DNA of 64,000 nt from Oleiharenicola sp. (GTDB lineage: Bacteria; Verrucomicrobiota; Verrucomicrobiia; Opitutales; Opitutaceae): assembly GCA_025363455.1 (NCBI GenBank), contig JANYDW010000041.1, forward strand, positions 19,414-83,413. Direction: 5' to 3'. The first letter of the stretch is position 1. Each line of letters begins with the position of its first letter. The position numbers and the translations under genes are program-made. The notes beneath the pieces were generated by a model. It was not told the DNA's origin, ran no database searches, and saw nothing but the letters and a program-made list of their open reading frames with translations. Positions 1 through 8,905 of this stretch are shown here, piece by piece.

Positions 1-1
1 C

Positions 2-412
2 GAAATCGCTTACGCACTCGAGCCCGCGGATCCCGCTGGTTACGGCGTCACCCACACGCTGCACAACCTGAGCGGCGGCGAACTGATAGAGCGGTCGGAG
101 TTCGAAGAATTATTCGCCCAAATGTTCGAGGGAATGGTCTTCGGGCTGACCAAGGGCACGCAGGTGGAGGCGGTGATCGATGCGGTCGAGGCGCAGACGG
201 GAGTAGGCGGGCTGACGGTCAGTTATCCGTCGGACTACCGGCATTGCGTGCTGGCGGTTGTGGGCGTGGACGCCGCGGTGGTGTGCGACGGGGCCACGCT
301 CGAAATGCGGTTTCCGCGCCCGGGCTCGCCGCGGGAGTTGGTGGCGGCCTTTGCGGCGGTGCGGTCGGCCTTTGTGCTGAGCAAGGATGCGGTGCTGGCG
401 GGATTGCTTTAG
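2..412 (+). CDS. 3' fragment of an unrecognised protein
   Basis: The reading frame is open from the window edge to TAG at 410-412 and gives at least 136 residues, so the 5' end lies outside. I do not recognise the family. The visible part is mixed alpha/beta in character, with an acidic stretch (residues ERSEFEELF) followed by a conserved-looking segment and a hydrophobic C-terminus. No signal peptide or catalytic motif is visible. The ATG at 122 is an internal Met, because upstream codons are open and protein-like. The TAG stop lies at the edge of a REPIN-like repeat (412-468), so the repeat may have set the present C-terminus. Neighbour mdh is convergent. Confidence 0.5.
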   Translation, partial: EIAYALEPADPAGYGVTHTLHNLSGGELIERSEFEELFAQMFEGMVFGLTKGTQVEAVIDAVEAQTGVGGLTVSYPSDYRHCVLAVVGVDAAVVCDGATLEMRFPRPGSPRELVAAFAAVRSAFVLSKDAVLAGLL

Positions 413-468
413 GCAGGGCGGCGAGTCCCTTCGCCGCCGCGGCGCGGAACGGAGTCCGCGCCCTACCA
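412..468. repeat. REPIN-like inverted repeat, class C
   Basis: Two GC-rich hairpins (arms GGCGGCG/CGCCGCC and a GCGCGG/CCGCGC type) end in GCGCCCTACC. It is the same family as 55274-55335, here with the left GTAG changed to GCAG. It fills most of the gap between the first gene and mdh. Confidence 0.7.
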
Positions 469-496
469 AAGAAAGGGCGGCCGGGGCGGGCCGCCT

Positions 497-530
497 GAGA
501 GAACAAGTAGGATTAGGAGAACGAGAACAA
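497..530. repeat. Single arm of the CGTTCTC-type repeat
   Basis: A purine-rich stretch (GAGAACAAGTAGGATTAGGA, then GAACGAGAAC) matches, in reverse complement, the left arms at 27806 and 29566. Only one arm is present here, directly downstream of the mdh stop. Confidence 0.5.
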
Positions 531-531
531 T

Positions 532-1515
532 TTATTTGATCATATCCGCCACGAAGGCGCGTTCCTCGACGAGCTCCTTGTTGGTCGCGGCGATCTTGGC
601 CTGGGCGAACTCGTCCATCGTGTAACTCGTGATGACCTCATAGCTGCCGGGGGTCGTCGTACGGACAGGCATGCCGGCCCAGACATTGGCGTCGAAGCCG
701 TAGCGGCCCTCGCTCTTCACTGCGACGGAATGGATCGCGCCCGGCGTCACGAGCGAGCGAACGTGGTCCACGAGGGCGTTGGCGGCGGAGGCGGCCGACG
801 AGGCGCCGCGGGCGGCGATGATGGCCGCGCCGCGTTTACCGACGGTCTCGCAGAACGGGCCCTGCAGCCAGGCGCTGTCATTGATAACCGTCGCAGCTGG
901 TTTCCCGTTGATCGTGGCGTGGGCGAAGGCGGGAAACATCGTCGGGCTGTGGTTGCCGTAGATAAAGATGTCCTTCACGGCGGTGAGATCGACGCCGGCC
1001 TTTTTGGCGAGCTGGGTCTGCGCGCGGTTCTGGTCGAGGCGGACCATCGCGGTGAAGCGGTCAGCGGGCAGGCGCTTGGCCTGCGAGGCGGCGATCATGC
1101 AGTTCGTATTGGCGGGATTGCCCACGACGGCGACGCGGGCGTCGGCAGCCGCGACGGCGTCGATGATCTGGCCCTGGCCGATGAAGATCTTGCCATTGTC
1201 CTTGAGCAGGTCGGCGCGTTCCATGCCGGGGCCGCGCGGCTTGGCGCCGACGAGCAGGCACCAGTTGGCGTCTTGGAAGCCGATGGCGGCGTCAGAGGTC
1301 TGGACGATGCCCTTGAGCAACGGGAAGGCGCAGTCATCGAGTTCCATCGCGACGCCCTCGAGGGCCTTGAGGGCCTTCTCTATGGGCGCCTCGATCAGCT
1401 GGAGAATAACCGGCTGGTCGGGTCCGAACATCGCGCCGGAGGCGATACGGAAGAGGAGGGAGTAACCGATCTGGCCGGCGGCGCCGGTGACTGCTACGCG
1501 GATGGGTGTCTTCAT
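532..1515 (-). CDS. mdh: Malate dehydrogenase (NAD), type 2
   Basis: Cytosolic enzyme interconverting malate and oxaloacetate in the TCA cycle. At 327 residues it has the family length. Residues 10-17 (TGAAGQIG) are the Rossmann glycine loop, R94 and R100 in [11 protein letters not shown] are the substrate-binding arginines, D161/R164 lie in LDQNRA, and H189 in [10 protein letters not shown] is the catalytic base. These features place it in the MDH type 2 group, with the longer insert around residues 45-65. The ATG start has no AGGAGG on its own strand; the leader is instead pyrimidine-rich. It lies 83 bp downstream of aroG on the same strand and may be co-transcribed with it. Confidence 0.97.
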   Translation of the reverse strand: MKTPIRVAVTGAAGQIGYSLLFRIASGAMFGPDQPVILQLIEAPIEKALKALEGVAMELDDCAFPLLKGIVQTSDAAIGFQDANWCLLVGAKPRGPGMERADLLKDNGKIFIGQGQIIDAVAAADARVAVVGNPANTNCMIAASQAKRLPADRFTAMVRLDQNRAQTQLAKKAGVDLTAVKDIFIYGNHSPTMFPAFAHATINGKPAATVINDSAWLQGPFCETVGKRGAAIIAARGASSAASAANALVDHVRSLVTPGAIHSVAVKSEGRYGFDANVWAGMPVRTTTPGSYEVITSYTMDEFAQAKIAATNKELVEERAFVADMIK

Positions 1516-1598
1516 GGGGAGGAGGAAAAGGAGTTAACCACAATGCGGGCGGGTGGGAAACGCACAAATTGCGTAAGGCCTCGCGGATTTGTTGTAGG

Positions 1599-2654
1599 TC
1601 AGGTAAATTGCGGGGCGAGGGCGGCGTGAATCTCGCGGACCATGACCTCGGTCGATTGCCAGTCGATGCATGCGTCGGTAATGCTGACCCCATAGCGGAG
1701 GTTAGCCTTCGGTTGGGGGAACGGCTGACTGCCGGCGTTGAGGTTGCTCTCGACCATGGCGCCCATGATGGAGCGGTTACCGGCGGTGATCTGGGCGAGG
1801 AGCTGGCGCATGACGTCGGGCTGAAGTTCAGGCTTCTTGGCGGAATTGTCGTGCGAGCAGTCGACCAGGATGGATTTCGGCAGGCTCGCCTTGGCGAGGA
1901 GGTCCTCGGTCTGCGTGATGTGGGCGGGCGAGTAGTTGGGACCGCCGCCACCGCCGCGGAGCACGACATGGCAGTTCGGATTGCCGCGGGTCACGATGGC
2001 AGAGGACGCACCCTCCAGGTTTATACCGAGGAAAGTCTGGGGCTGGCCGGCTGCCTTGATGGCGTTGATGGCGGTCGTGATGGAGCCGTCGGTGCCGTTC
2101 TTGAAGCCAAGTGGCATGGAAAGGCCCGAAGCCATTTGGCGGTGGGTTTGCGACTCGGTCGTGCGGGCGCCGATGGCGCCCCAACACACGAGGTCGGCGA
2201 CATATTGGGGCGTGATAGGATCGAGGAATTCCGTGGCCGTAGGCAGGCCGAGGTCGATCACATCGCGGAGGAAGGTGCGGCCAAGGCGCAGGCCGGCGGC
2301 GATGTCATGCGAGCCGTCGAGATGAGGATCCATGACCAGACCCTTCCAGCCGACGGTCGTGCGCGGTTTCTCAAAGTAGACGCGCATTACGATCATGATG
2401 CGGTCGGCCACCTCCCGGGACAGGTCGGCCAGCCGGCGGGCGTAGTCGCGGCCAGCCTGAATGTCGTGGATCGAGCAGGGGCCGATGATGAGCAGGAAAC
2501 GCTTGTCGTCAGTGAAGATTAGGCGGTGGATCTCGCTCCGGGCTCGGGCGATGAACTCGGCTTGGGCCTCGGTCTTGGGAAGATCCTTCAGCAGGGCGGC
2601 CGGCGAGGGCAGGGCCCTGGTTTCGACGACGTTGATGTCCGATATTTTCTGCAC
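1599..2654 (-). CDS. aroG: 3-deoxy-7-phosphoheptulonate (DAHP) synthase, class I
   Basis: Condenses phosphoenolpyruvate with erythrose-4-phosphate, the first step of the shikimate pathway. The frame is open to 2885, but homology begins near the GTG at 2654. That start gives 351 residues, almost exactly the AroG/AroF length. Visible class I motifs are GPCSIHD (substrate loop), the MRVYFEKPRTTVGWKGL phosphate-binding segment, GARTTESQ, GFKNGTDG and the metal-site run SITDACIDW near the C-terminus. The upstream in-frame ATG at 2768 would translate through a terminator-like hairpin and is disfavoured. Which aromatic amino acid inhibits it cannot be told. The leader hairpins suggest control at transcription termination. 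Confidence 0.93.
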   Translation of the reverse strand: MQKISDINVVETRALPSPAALLKDLPKTEAQAEFIARARSEIHRLIFTDDKRFLLIIGPCSIHDIQAGRDYARRLADLSREVADRIMIVMRVYFEKPRTTVGWKGLVMDPHLDGSHDIAAGLRLGRTFLRDVIDLGLPTATEFLDPITPQYVADLVCWGAIGARTTESQTHRQMASGLSMPLGFKNGTDGSITTAINAIKAAGQPQTFLGINLEGASSAIVTRGNPNCHVVLRGGGGGPNYSPAHITQTEDLLAKASLPKSILVDCSHDNSAKKPELQPDVMRQLLAQITAGNRSIMGAMVESNLNAGSQPFPQPKANLRYGVSITDACIDWQSTEVMVREIHAALAPQFT

Positions 2655-2728
2655 AGGAACCCAAAACTGCGGAGTGCACCCGGTGGGGCAAGCTTTCGGT
2701 GGTTCCTTGACACACCTGATGGGTGGGC

Positions 2729-2766
2729 AAAGAAAAGGCCGGTCGTGTACCCCTACACGACCGGCC
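2729..2766 (-). terminator. Rho-independent terminator or attenuator in the aroG leader
   Basis: On the minus strand a perfect 13-bp stem (GGCCGGTCGTGTA paired with TACACGACCGGCC, loop GGGG) is followed at once by TTTTCTTT. It lies about 75 bases upstream of the chosen aroG GTG. No complete gene lies upstream on this strand to be terminated (ygfZ is divergent), so an attenuator acting on the aroG transcript is more likely than a simple terminator. Confidence 0.7.
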
Positions 2767-2786
2767 ATTGCTTTCTTAGTTACCCC

Positions 2787-2807
2787 AAAACTCCTGCTAG
2801 GCAGGAG
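2787..2807 (-). promoter_or_regulatory. Second leader hairpin upstream of aroG
   Basis: On the minus strand CTCCTGC-CTA-GCAGGAG is followed by TTTT and then GGGG. It is a short 7-bp stem located 5' of the larger hairpin. It could be an alternative structure in the same leader or a weak terminator. No anti-antiterminator pairing was worked out. Confidence 0.4.
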
Positions 2808-2915
2808 AAGCGTTAAATTGGATGATTGAATTGATAGTTGGTTCCGACGTTTCGTCAAATGATCCGCTGGACTATCAGAGAACAATCTTGATTAAGCTGA
2901 TATCGTGCCAAATGT

Positions 2916-3806
2916 TTGACGATTCATACAGTGATTTACTTCCTTACAGATAATGACTTAACCACAGCATCAGCTGTGCTCCGAGTGCGGGGATCCGACG
3001 CTAATACCTATTTGCAGGGACAATTCACGCAAGAGCTCGGACTGGCAGATGGAGCGGTGGCCTACGGTCTATGGCTCGACCAGAAGGGAAAGGTACTGGC
3101 AGACAGCCACGTGCTGCGACTGGCGGACAACACGTACCTCGTGGTAAGCTTTTCCTTATCTGCGGCCCAACTCCTCCGGCGGCTGCAGGCCTACCTCATC
3201 GCCGACGAGGTCGAGCTGATGGATGAATCCACGAACTGGACTGGCGTGCTGCTTTGGGGCCCGGGGGTTGCGGAGATCAACCCTCCGGCCGGCGGGCTGG
3301 TCCTGCCCAGCAGGCGTGCTGGCTTGGGCGGTGTGCAATGGCTGGTGCCGGCGCAATGGAGCGGAGACGTGACTGCTGAGTTGAAGAAGCGGGCCGCAGT
3401 CAAAAGCGACCGGACTGGGGCGGAACTCGCTCGTTTGCGCGCAGGTGTGCCCGCTGTGCCGGTGGACATCGGGCCGCGGGACCTGCCGAACGAAGGCGGC
3501 CTCGACGAGGTGGCGATTTCCTACACGAAAGGCTGCTACCTCGGGCAGGAGGTGATGGCGCGCCTGAAAAATCTTGGACAGGTGCGCCGGCGCCTGCATC
3601 TGGTGCAAGGTGTCGGCGCGCCACCCAAGTCTGGCACGGCGCTCCACCAAGGCGATCGCAAGGTTGGGGAGACGCGATCAGCCGCCGCGGACGGGAAAAA
3701 CTTTCTCGTCATGGCAATGATTTCGCTTGTGAACTTCGATCCGACCGCCGGCCTCAGCCTGGCGCCCGGCGCCAACCCGGACCTCAGAAATCTGCGCCGT
3801 GTCTGA
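2916..3806 (+). CDS. ygfZ: YgfZ/GcvT-family folate-binding protein
   Basis: Tetrahydrofolate-dependent protein that in E. coli supports repair or assembly of certain iron-sulfur enzymes. The family signature K-G-C-Y-x-G-Q-E is at residues 205-212, and the N-terminal GcvT-like block (LRVRGSDANTYLQGQFTQEL) is at about 22-41. The product is 296 residues from a TTG start; a GTG at 2931 is an alternative that removes five residues. Both starts sit just before the conserved domain. The gene is divergent from aroG and overlaps the next small gene by 8 bases, so the two are probably translated together. Confidence 0.85.
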   Translation: MTIHTVIYFLTDNDLTTASAVLRVRGSDANTYLQGQFTQELGLADGAVAYGLWLDQKGKVLADSHVLRLADNTYLVVSFSLSAAQLLRRLQAYLIADEVELMDESTNWTGVLLWGPGVAEINPPAGGLVLPSRRAGLGGVQWLVPAQWSGDVTAELKKRAAVKSDRTGAELARLRAGVPAVPVDIGPRDLPNEGGLDEVAISYTKGCYLGQEVMARLKNLGQVRRRLHLVQGVGAPPKSGTALHQGDRKVGETRSAAADGKNFLVMAMISLVNFDPTAGLSLAPGANPDLRNLRRV

Positions 3807-4035
3807 ACTCGAGAAAATCACGGAGCTTTGCCTTCGGCTGGGTGCGGCTCCCGCACAGGCGGCAACGATGGCCCGCCAGCTGGTGAAACGGGCCGACCAG
3901 ATTGCGATGGAGCGGGGCCTTGCCCGTGAGGAGGTGATGGCCCAGCTGCTCCGGATCCTGGTGCAGGGCCACCAGGGCAATGTACCTGCGGAGTTCAAGC
4001 CGCCGGTCGCGCGCCCGGAACAAAGACCACCCTGA
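3799..4035 (+). CDS. Small conserved-looking helical protein, unknown function
   Basis: A 78-residue protein from a GTG start inside the last codons of ygfZ (8-base overlap), which points to translational coupling. It is predicted mostly helical, with residues 1-60 amphipathic and a Pro-rich tail ending PEQRPP. No cysteines, signal peptide or membrane segment. I do not recognise the family. Its position suggests a role with YgfZ, but that is inference from context only. Confidence 0.6.
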   Translation: MSELEKITELCLRLGAAPAQAATMARQLVKRADQIAMERGLAREEVMAQLLRILVQGHQGNVPAEFKPPVARPEQRPP

Positions 4036-4281
4036 AGGAAGGGGATTGAGGGTAGGCTTCACTGTTCCTTAATCGATCTTAAGGCATGCTCAGGCCAAGG
4101 CGATATCACTGGCCCAAGATTACCGACCATGGCCCGAAATTGGAGCGGAAAGATGGAGAGGACGGCAAAAGCAGGCGTCAGCCGGTCGGTGGGCGGGGCT
4201 TGCGATCCCGGCTTGCCCAAAGGCATCCAACAAGATTGAACCAACCCCCTAATTCCCTGTCGGATTTCGCTCTTACCTTTA

Positions 4282-7200
4282 ATGAATGCTGCTGTAACTC
4301 CCGTTCACGATTCTCGCAATGCCCCCGGTCGCCTGATGCGCGTCGGCCTGTTGTCCCTCACGGTGGCCCTGACCGGTGGATCGATGCTGCGCGGGCAGAC
4401 CGCGGACTACACCTATTCGACCATTGCGGGCCTTGCGACCCTGCCTGGCGGCAAGGACGGCTCAAACGGGGGTCGGTCGCTGCCGTTGTTCAACCGGCCG
4501 ATCGGCCTGGTGCTCAATTCAGCGGGTAATCTTTATGTGGCCGACGCAGGCAACAATGTCATCCGGGTGGTCACACCCGCCGGCAGCGTGACCTCTTTTG
4601 TCGGCACGGTCGGCTACCTGGGCGGCACCGATGGCAGCAAAACGGACACCACCGTCAGCTTGACTTTCAACTCACCCCAAGGCCCGGCGGTGGACAGCTC
4701 GGGCAACCTGTATGTCGCGGACTACAAGGGCTCGACCATTCGCAAGATCACGCCGGCAGGCGTGGTTTCAACGCTGGCCGGGACGGCCAATACCACGGGT
4801 AGTACGGATGGAACTGGCAGTGCCGCGCGGTTTCTCGAGCCGAGCGCCGTGGCAGTTGATGCCACCGGCAACGTCTTTGTGGCAGATAGCGGCAACCACA
4901 CCATCCGCAAGATTACCCCGAACGGGGTGGTCACGACCTTCGCCGGCACGGCTGGGTTCCCCGGGACGGCGGACGCCACCGGCAACGCCGCCCGATTCAA
5001 TTATCCCCGCGGCCTGACCTTTGATCGATCCGGCAACCTCCTCGTGGCGGACAGCACCAACAATACCATTCGCAAGATCACCACCGCAGGGGTGGTCACG
5101 ACCATTGCGGGCTCGGCTGGCGCCGGAGGCAGTGCGGACGGTTCGGTTACCGCGGCGCGTTTCAATTTTCCCAACAGCCTGGCCGTCGATGCATCGGGCA
5201 ACATCTATGTGGCCGACGAGAACAACCAGACGATCCGCCTCATCTCCACCGACGGGTCGGTCACCACTCTCGCTGGCCTTGCCGGCAACATCGGGCGCGT
5301 GGATGGGACGGGCAACCAGGCGCGCTTCGATCACCCGACCGGGGTGGTGGTCGACAACAATGGCAATGCCTATGTCGCCGATTACGGCAATCAGTTGATC
5401 CGGCGCGTGACGCGTGCGGGGCTGGTGACCACGGTCGCTGGTGTCGGCGGCATCGCGGGAGCCGTCGATGGCACCGGCTACAGCCTCGACCCTTCGCTGT
5501 TGAGAAATCCCTCGGGCATGACCGTGTCCGCGGCCGGAGTCGTTTATGTTGCCGACAGCGGTAACAACAGCATCCGGATGCTGACCCCCGCGGGGGTGAT
5601 GACGACGCTGGCTGGCAGCGTTAATGGCAACGGGATCGCCGACGGGACCGGCACAGCCGCGCGATTCTTTTCGCCCAGTGGCGTGGCGGCGGACGCCGCG
5701 GGCAACGTCTATGTGGCCGACACCGGCAACCACCTCATCCGCAAAATCTCCCCGGCCGGCGTGGTCACCAAACTGGCCGGCATTGCCCTGACCGTGGGCA
5801 GCGCGGATGGTCCAGCCAGCAGTGCCACCTTCAATTATCCCAGCGGCATCGTGGTGGACGGCTCGGGCGCAGTTTATGTGGCGGACAATGGAAGCCACAC
5901 GATCCGGAGGATCGGGACGGACGGCGTGGTCGGTACTTTTGCCGGCAGTCCGGGCGTGGCGGGGAGCGCCGATGGCTCCGGGACCGGAGCCCGCTTCAAC
6001 CATCCGCGCAGTCTGGCGATAGATGGCTCCGGCAATATTTATGTGGCCGATTCGGGCAACCACCTCATCCGCAAGATTACGCCGGCTGGATCCGTCTCTA
6101 CACTCGCGGGCGGCGCGGGTGTCGCCGGTAGCGCCGATGGTTTGGGCAGCGCCGCCCGGTTTAACGGCCTCACCGGTCTCTCGGTGGATGCCGCCGGGAA
6201 TGTTTTTGTAGCCGATACCAACAGCAGCACGATCCGCCGGGTCACCGCGGCCGGACAGGTTACCACGATCGGTGGTGTGGCCGACAGCGAGGGCACGGCG
6301 GACGGCGCAGGGACTGCCGCGAGGTTCAATCACCCCAACGGCATGGCCGTGAACGCTGCGGGCGGCCTGTACATAGCTGACACCTCAAACCACACGATCC
6401 GTCTGGGTACGCTTCCGGGTTACACTGGTGGTTCCGGTTCCTCAGGCGGAAGCGGTTCCGGTTCCTCGGGCGGCAGTGGCTCTGGCTCTTCGGGCGGGAG
6501 TGGCTCCGGCGGCGGAGATTCATCCGGCGCCAGCGGGACGATTCCCGGCGCGGGATTGTTGCTGCATCCCACTGCCATGACGGTCGATGGTTCCGGCAAC
6601 TACTTCGTCACCGACACGGCCAACCACTGCATCCGGAAGATAACTTCGGCGGGCGTTACCACGGTCTTCGCCGGCAAAGAAGGCTCGTCGGGTTCGGCGG
6701 ACGGCACTGGCACGGCGGCGTTATTCAACAGCCCCACGGGATTGGTCAACGACGGCCAGGCATTCCTGTACGTGTGTGACACCGGCAACGCCACGATCCG
6801 CAAGATCGACTCGAGCGGCGTCGTCACCACCTTTGCCGGCACGGCCGGCACCCGGGGCACCGCGGACGGTACTGGTGCCGCCGCCCAGTTCAACAGCCCC
6901 ATCGGTCTCGCCTACAATTCCACCAACACCAGTCTCTATGTGACGGATTCGGTCAGTTGCACGATCCGCCGCGTCACCGCTGCAGGAGTGGTTACCACCC
7001 TGGCCGGCACAGCCAAAAAGGTCGGGGATGCCGACGGGGTGGGCAGCAGTGCGCTCTTCAACAACCCGGAGGGGATGACCATCGACAATAATGGGGTGCT
7101 TTATGTGGCCGACACCTACAATCACACCATCAGGAGGGTTACCACGGTCCGGATGATCAGTGCCACGGCCGTGGGTACGGTTCTGACCGAAGGTTCCGCG

Positions 7201-7980
7201 GCGGTCGTGCTGACCGATTCTGGACTCACCGGCAGCCCCCTAACGTTTAGCGTGCCCGTTGTGGCCAATGATGATCCCTCCACGTGGGCATTCAAAGTGG
7301 TGACCGCCTTGAACGCCAATGCCGCTGTCACGGGCCGCTACCATGTCAACGTGGCCGGCAGTTCGATCATCCTTACCTACCTGACCAGTGATGATGGACA
7401 GATTGCCAATCTGTCCCTCGCGAACGGCAGCAGTACGGGCATCACCAATGCCCCGACCAGCACAGCCACTTCAATTTCGGGAACAGTCTCCACCGTGGCG
7501 GGCTCGGCCGGAATCAGCGGGGCCTATGATGGCACGGGCTCCTTCGCCCTGTTCAACCTCCCGCGTGGAGTTGCCGTGGACGGCGCTGGCAATCTGTATG
7601 TGGCCGATACGGGCAACAGTGCCATCCGCCTGATCACGAATCGTCGCGCCGTGACCACGGTGGCAGGCATTCCCGGTGTCTCCGGATTCAGAGACGGGAT
7701 CGGGGTCAATTCGCTGTTCAACCAACCCCAGGGAGTGTTCAACTATTTTTCTATTTGGATAATCGATTCCGGCAATTCGGTCCTCCGGTACATGCCGCCC
7801 AACGGGGCGACAGTTAGCAGTCTGGCACTCAGTGTGCCCGCCACGACTACCACCCCCGCCAGCTCAAACAGCACTGGCACGAGCAATGGCTATGGTGGGG
7901 GCGGCGCCCCCAGTCTCTGGTTCGTCGGCCTCCTCGGTTTGGTCGGTGCGGCCCGACGGCTGAGGGCCCGGCGCGCGTAA
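4282..7980 (+). CDS. Secreted NHL-repeat beta-propeller protein with C-terminal sorting-like tail
   Basis: A 1,232-residue exported protein. A signal peptide lies near residues 19-40 (hydrophobic VGLLSLTVAL, then cleavage around RGQTA); ATG 4336 is an alternative start. Most of the protein is more than a dozen NHL repeats of about 56-57 residues, each with a core like G-N-x-Y-V-A-D-x-x-N-x-x-I-R-K-I and a linker VTTLAG..G.ADGTG, expected to form stacked beta-propellers. A Gly/Ser tract of about 30 residues near 716-750 separates two propeller blocks. A divergent insertion near residues 955-1060 has no NHL cores. The last about 27 residues are GGGGAPS, a hydrophobic helix and an Arg cluster (RRLRARRA), the layout of GlyGly-CTERM-like sorting tags. 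Ligand unknown. Confidence 0.9.
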   Translation: MNAAVTPVHDSRNAPGRLMRVGLLSLTVALTGGSMLRGQTADYTYSTIAGLATLPGGKDGSNGGRSLPLFNRPIGLVLNSAGNLYVADAGNNVIRVVTPAGSVTSFVGTVGYLGGTDGSKTDTTVSLTFNSPQGPAVDSSGNLYVADYKGSTIRKITPAGVVSTLAGTANTTGSTDGTGSAARFLEPSAVAVDATGNVFVADSGNHTIRKITPNGVVTTFAGTAGFPGTADATGNAARFNYPRGLTFDRSGNLLVADSTNNTIRKITTAGVVTTIAGSAGAGGSADGSVTAARFNFPNSLAVDASGNIYVADENNQTIRLISTDGSVTTLAGLAGNIGRVDGTGNQARFDHPTGVVVDNNGNAYVADYGNQLIRRVTRAGLVTTVAGVGGIAGAVDGTGYSLDPSLLRNPSGMTVSAAGVVYVADSGNNSIRMLTPAGVMTTLAGSVNGNGIADGTGTAARFFSPSGVAADAAGNVYVADTGNHLIRKISPAGVVTKLAGIALTVGSADGPASSATFNYPSGIVVDGSGAVYVADNGSHTIRRIGTDGVVGTFAGSPGVAGSADGSGTGARFNHPRSLAIDGSGNIYVADSGNHLIRKITPAGSVSTLAGGAGVAGSADGLGSAARFNGLTGLSVDAAGNVFVADTNSSTIRRVTAAGQVTTIGGVADSEGTADGAGTAARFNHPNGMAVNAAGGLYIADTSNHTIRLGTLPGYTGGSGSSGGSGSGSSGGSGSGSSGGSGSGGGDSSGASGTIPGAGLLLHPTAMTVDGSGNYFVTDTANHCIRKITSAGVTTVFAGKEGSSGSADGTGTAALFNSPTGLVNDGQAFLYVCDTGNATIRKIDSSGVVTTFAGTAGTRGTADGTGAAAQFNSPIGLAYNSTNTSLYVTDSVSCTIRRVTAAGVVTTLAGTAKKVGDADGVGSSALFNNPEGMTIDNNGVLYVADTYNHTIRRVTTVRMISATAVGTVLTEGSAAVVLTDSGLTGSPLTFSVPVVANDDPSTWAFKVVTALNANAAVTGRYHVNVAGSSIILTYLTSDDGQIANLSLANGSSTGITNAPTSTATSISGTVSTVAGSAGISGAYDGTGSFALFNLPRGVAVDGAGNLYVADTGNSAIRLITNRRAVTTVAGIPGVSGFRDGIGVNSLFNQPQGVFNYFSIWIIDSGNSVLRYMPPNGATVSSLALSVPATTTTPASSNSTGTSNGYGGGGAPSLWFVGLLGLVGAARRLRARRA

Positions 7981-7993
7981 AGCGCGGCTGCGT

Positions 7994-8905
7994 TTAGAAC
8001 AGAGGTTGGAGGTCGCGGAAATAGGCGTCCACTCGCGTGTGCGCCCAGTAGAAGTAGATCAGGGCGGCGAGACCGAGCATCGGGCCGAAGGGCACGTGCA
8101 CGCCGAAACCCAACTCGGCCGGCTGGCCCTCGGCCGTCTCCGCTGGCAGGGCGGCCGGGGCGTCGCGCCCGGTAATTTTTTTCCAGGCGTAAGCGAGGAT
8201 GAACCACGCACAGCCGAGCATCGCCCCACCAAACATGGCGAAGACTGCGCCCTTCCAGCCAACGAAGGCACCGAGGGCGCCGAGATACTTCACGTCACCG
8301 AAGCCCATGGCCTCCCGCTTGAGGAGCGCCTCGGCGAAGAGTGCAATCCACAGCACCAGCGAGGAACCGACAAACAGGCCCAGCACGGATTCCAGCCCGG
8401 ACCGGACGCTGGCGATCAACATATATTCATGGCTTTGGCCCTGCAAGGCCGGCACGGCCATGGACAGCAGCAAGCCGGCCGCCGCGCCGCCGACTGTGAA
8501 CACATCGGGTATGATCATGTGGTCGTGGTCGATGAAGTGCGCGCAGATCACGATCGAGCATAGGACGGCGCCGGCGAGAGCCTTGGCCGGAGGAAAGACC
8601 ATCCAACCGGCGACGAACAGCGCGGCCGTCAGGAGTTCGATGGCGGGGTAGCGGAAGCTAAAGTGCCGGCCGCAGCAGCGGGCGCGCCCCCGCAGCAGAA
8701 ACCAGCTGAGCACGGGGATGTTGTCGTGCCACGCGATTGGCTGGCCGCAACCGCAATGCGAGCGCGGGCTGATGATGGATTCGTCTTTGGGGATGCGGTA
8801 GATGCATACGTTGAGAAAACTGCCGACGCAGGCACCGGACAAGCCGGCAAAAAGCGGAAAGAACCACGGGAAGGCGGCGTTTACCTCATGCAACTGGGTG
8901 ATCAT
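7994..8905 (-). CDS. pilD: Prepilin peptidase (type IV leader peptidase, A24 family)
   Basis: Inner-membrane aspartic protease that cleaves, and usually N-methylates, type IV pilin and type II secretion pseudopilins. It is 303 residues with about eight membrane segments. The N-terminal half has the methylase-type block (IPVLSWFLLRGR). The two catalytic aspartates are in AHFIDHDHMIIPD and in the G-x-G-D motif GFGDVKYLG. The usual two CxxC zinc pairs are altered to CGC and RCCG. The start codon overlaps the aroE stop by four bases (ATGA). No pilin or secretion genes are nearby, so it probably serves a distant locus. Confidence 0.92.
   Translation of the reverse strand: MITQLHEVNAAFPWFFPLFAGLSGACVGSFLNVCIYRIPKDESIISPRSHCGCGQPIAWHDNIPVLSWFLLRGRARCCGRHFSFRYPAIELLTAALFVAGWMVFPPAKALAGAVLCSIVICAHFIDHDHMIIPDVFTVGGAAAGLLLSMAVPALQGQSHEYMLIASVRSGLESVLGLFVGSSLVLWIALFAEALLKREAMGFGDVKYLGALGAFVGWKGAVFAMFGGAMLGCAWFILAYAWKKITGRDAPAALPAETAEGQPAELGFGVHVPFGPMLGLAALIYFYWAHTRVDAYFRDLQPLF

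Noticed and set aside
730..1629. 299-codon plus-strand frame over mdh
   Set aside because: Antisense shadow; mdh motifs are complete on the other strand.
4036..4281. Possible riboswitch before the NHL gene
   Set aside because: GC-rich segments such as GTCGGTGGGCGGGGCTTGC can fold, but I could not match any known aptamer core or terminator.
4768..6333. 521-codon minus-strand frame
   Set aside because: Mirror of the NHL repeats; its own repeat structure is the complement of the NHL cores.
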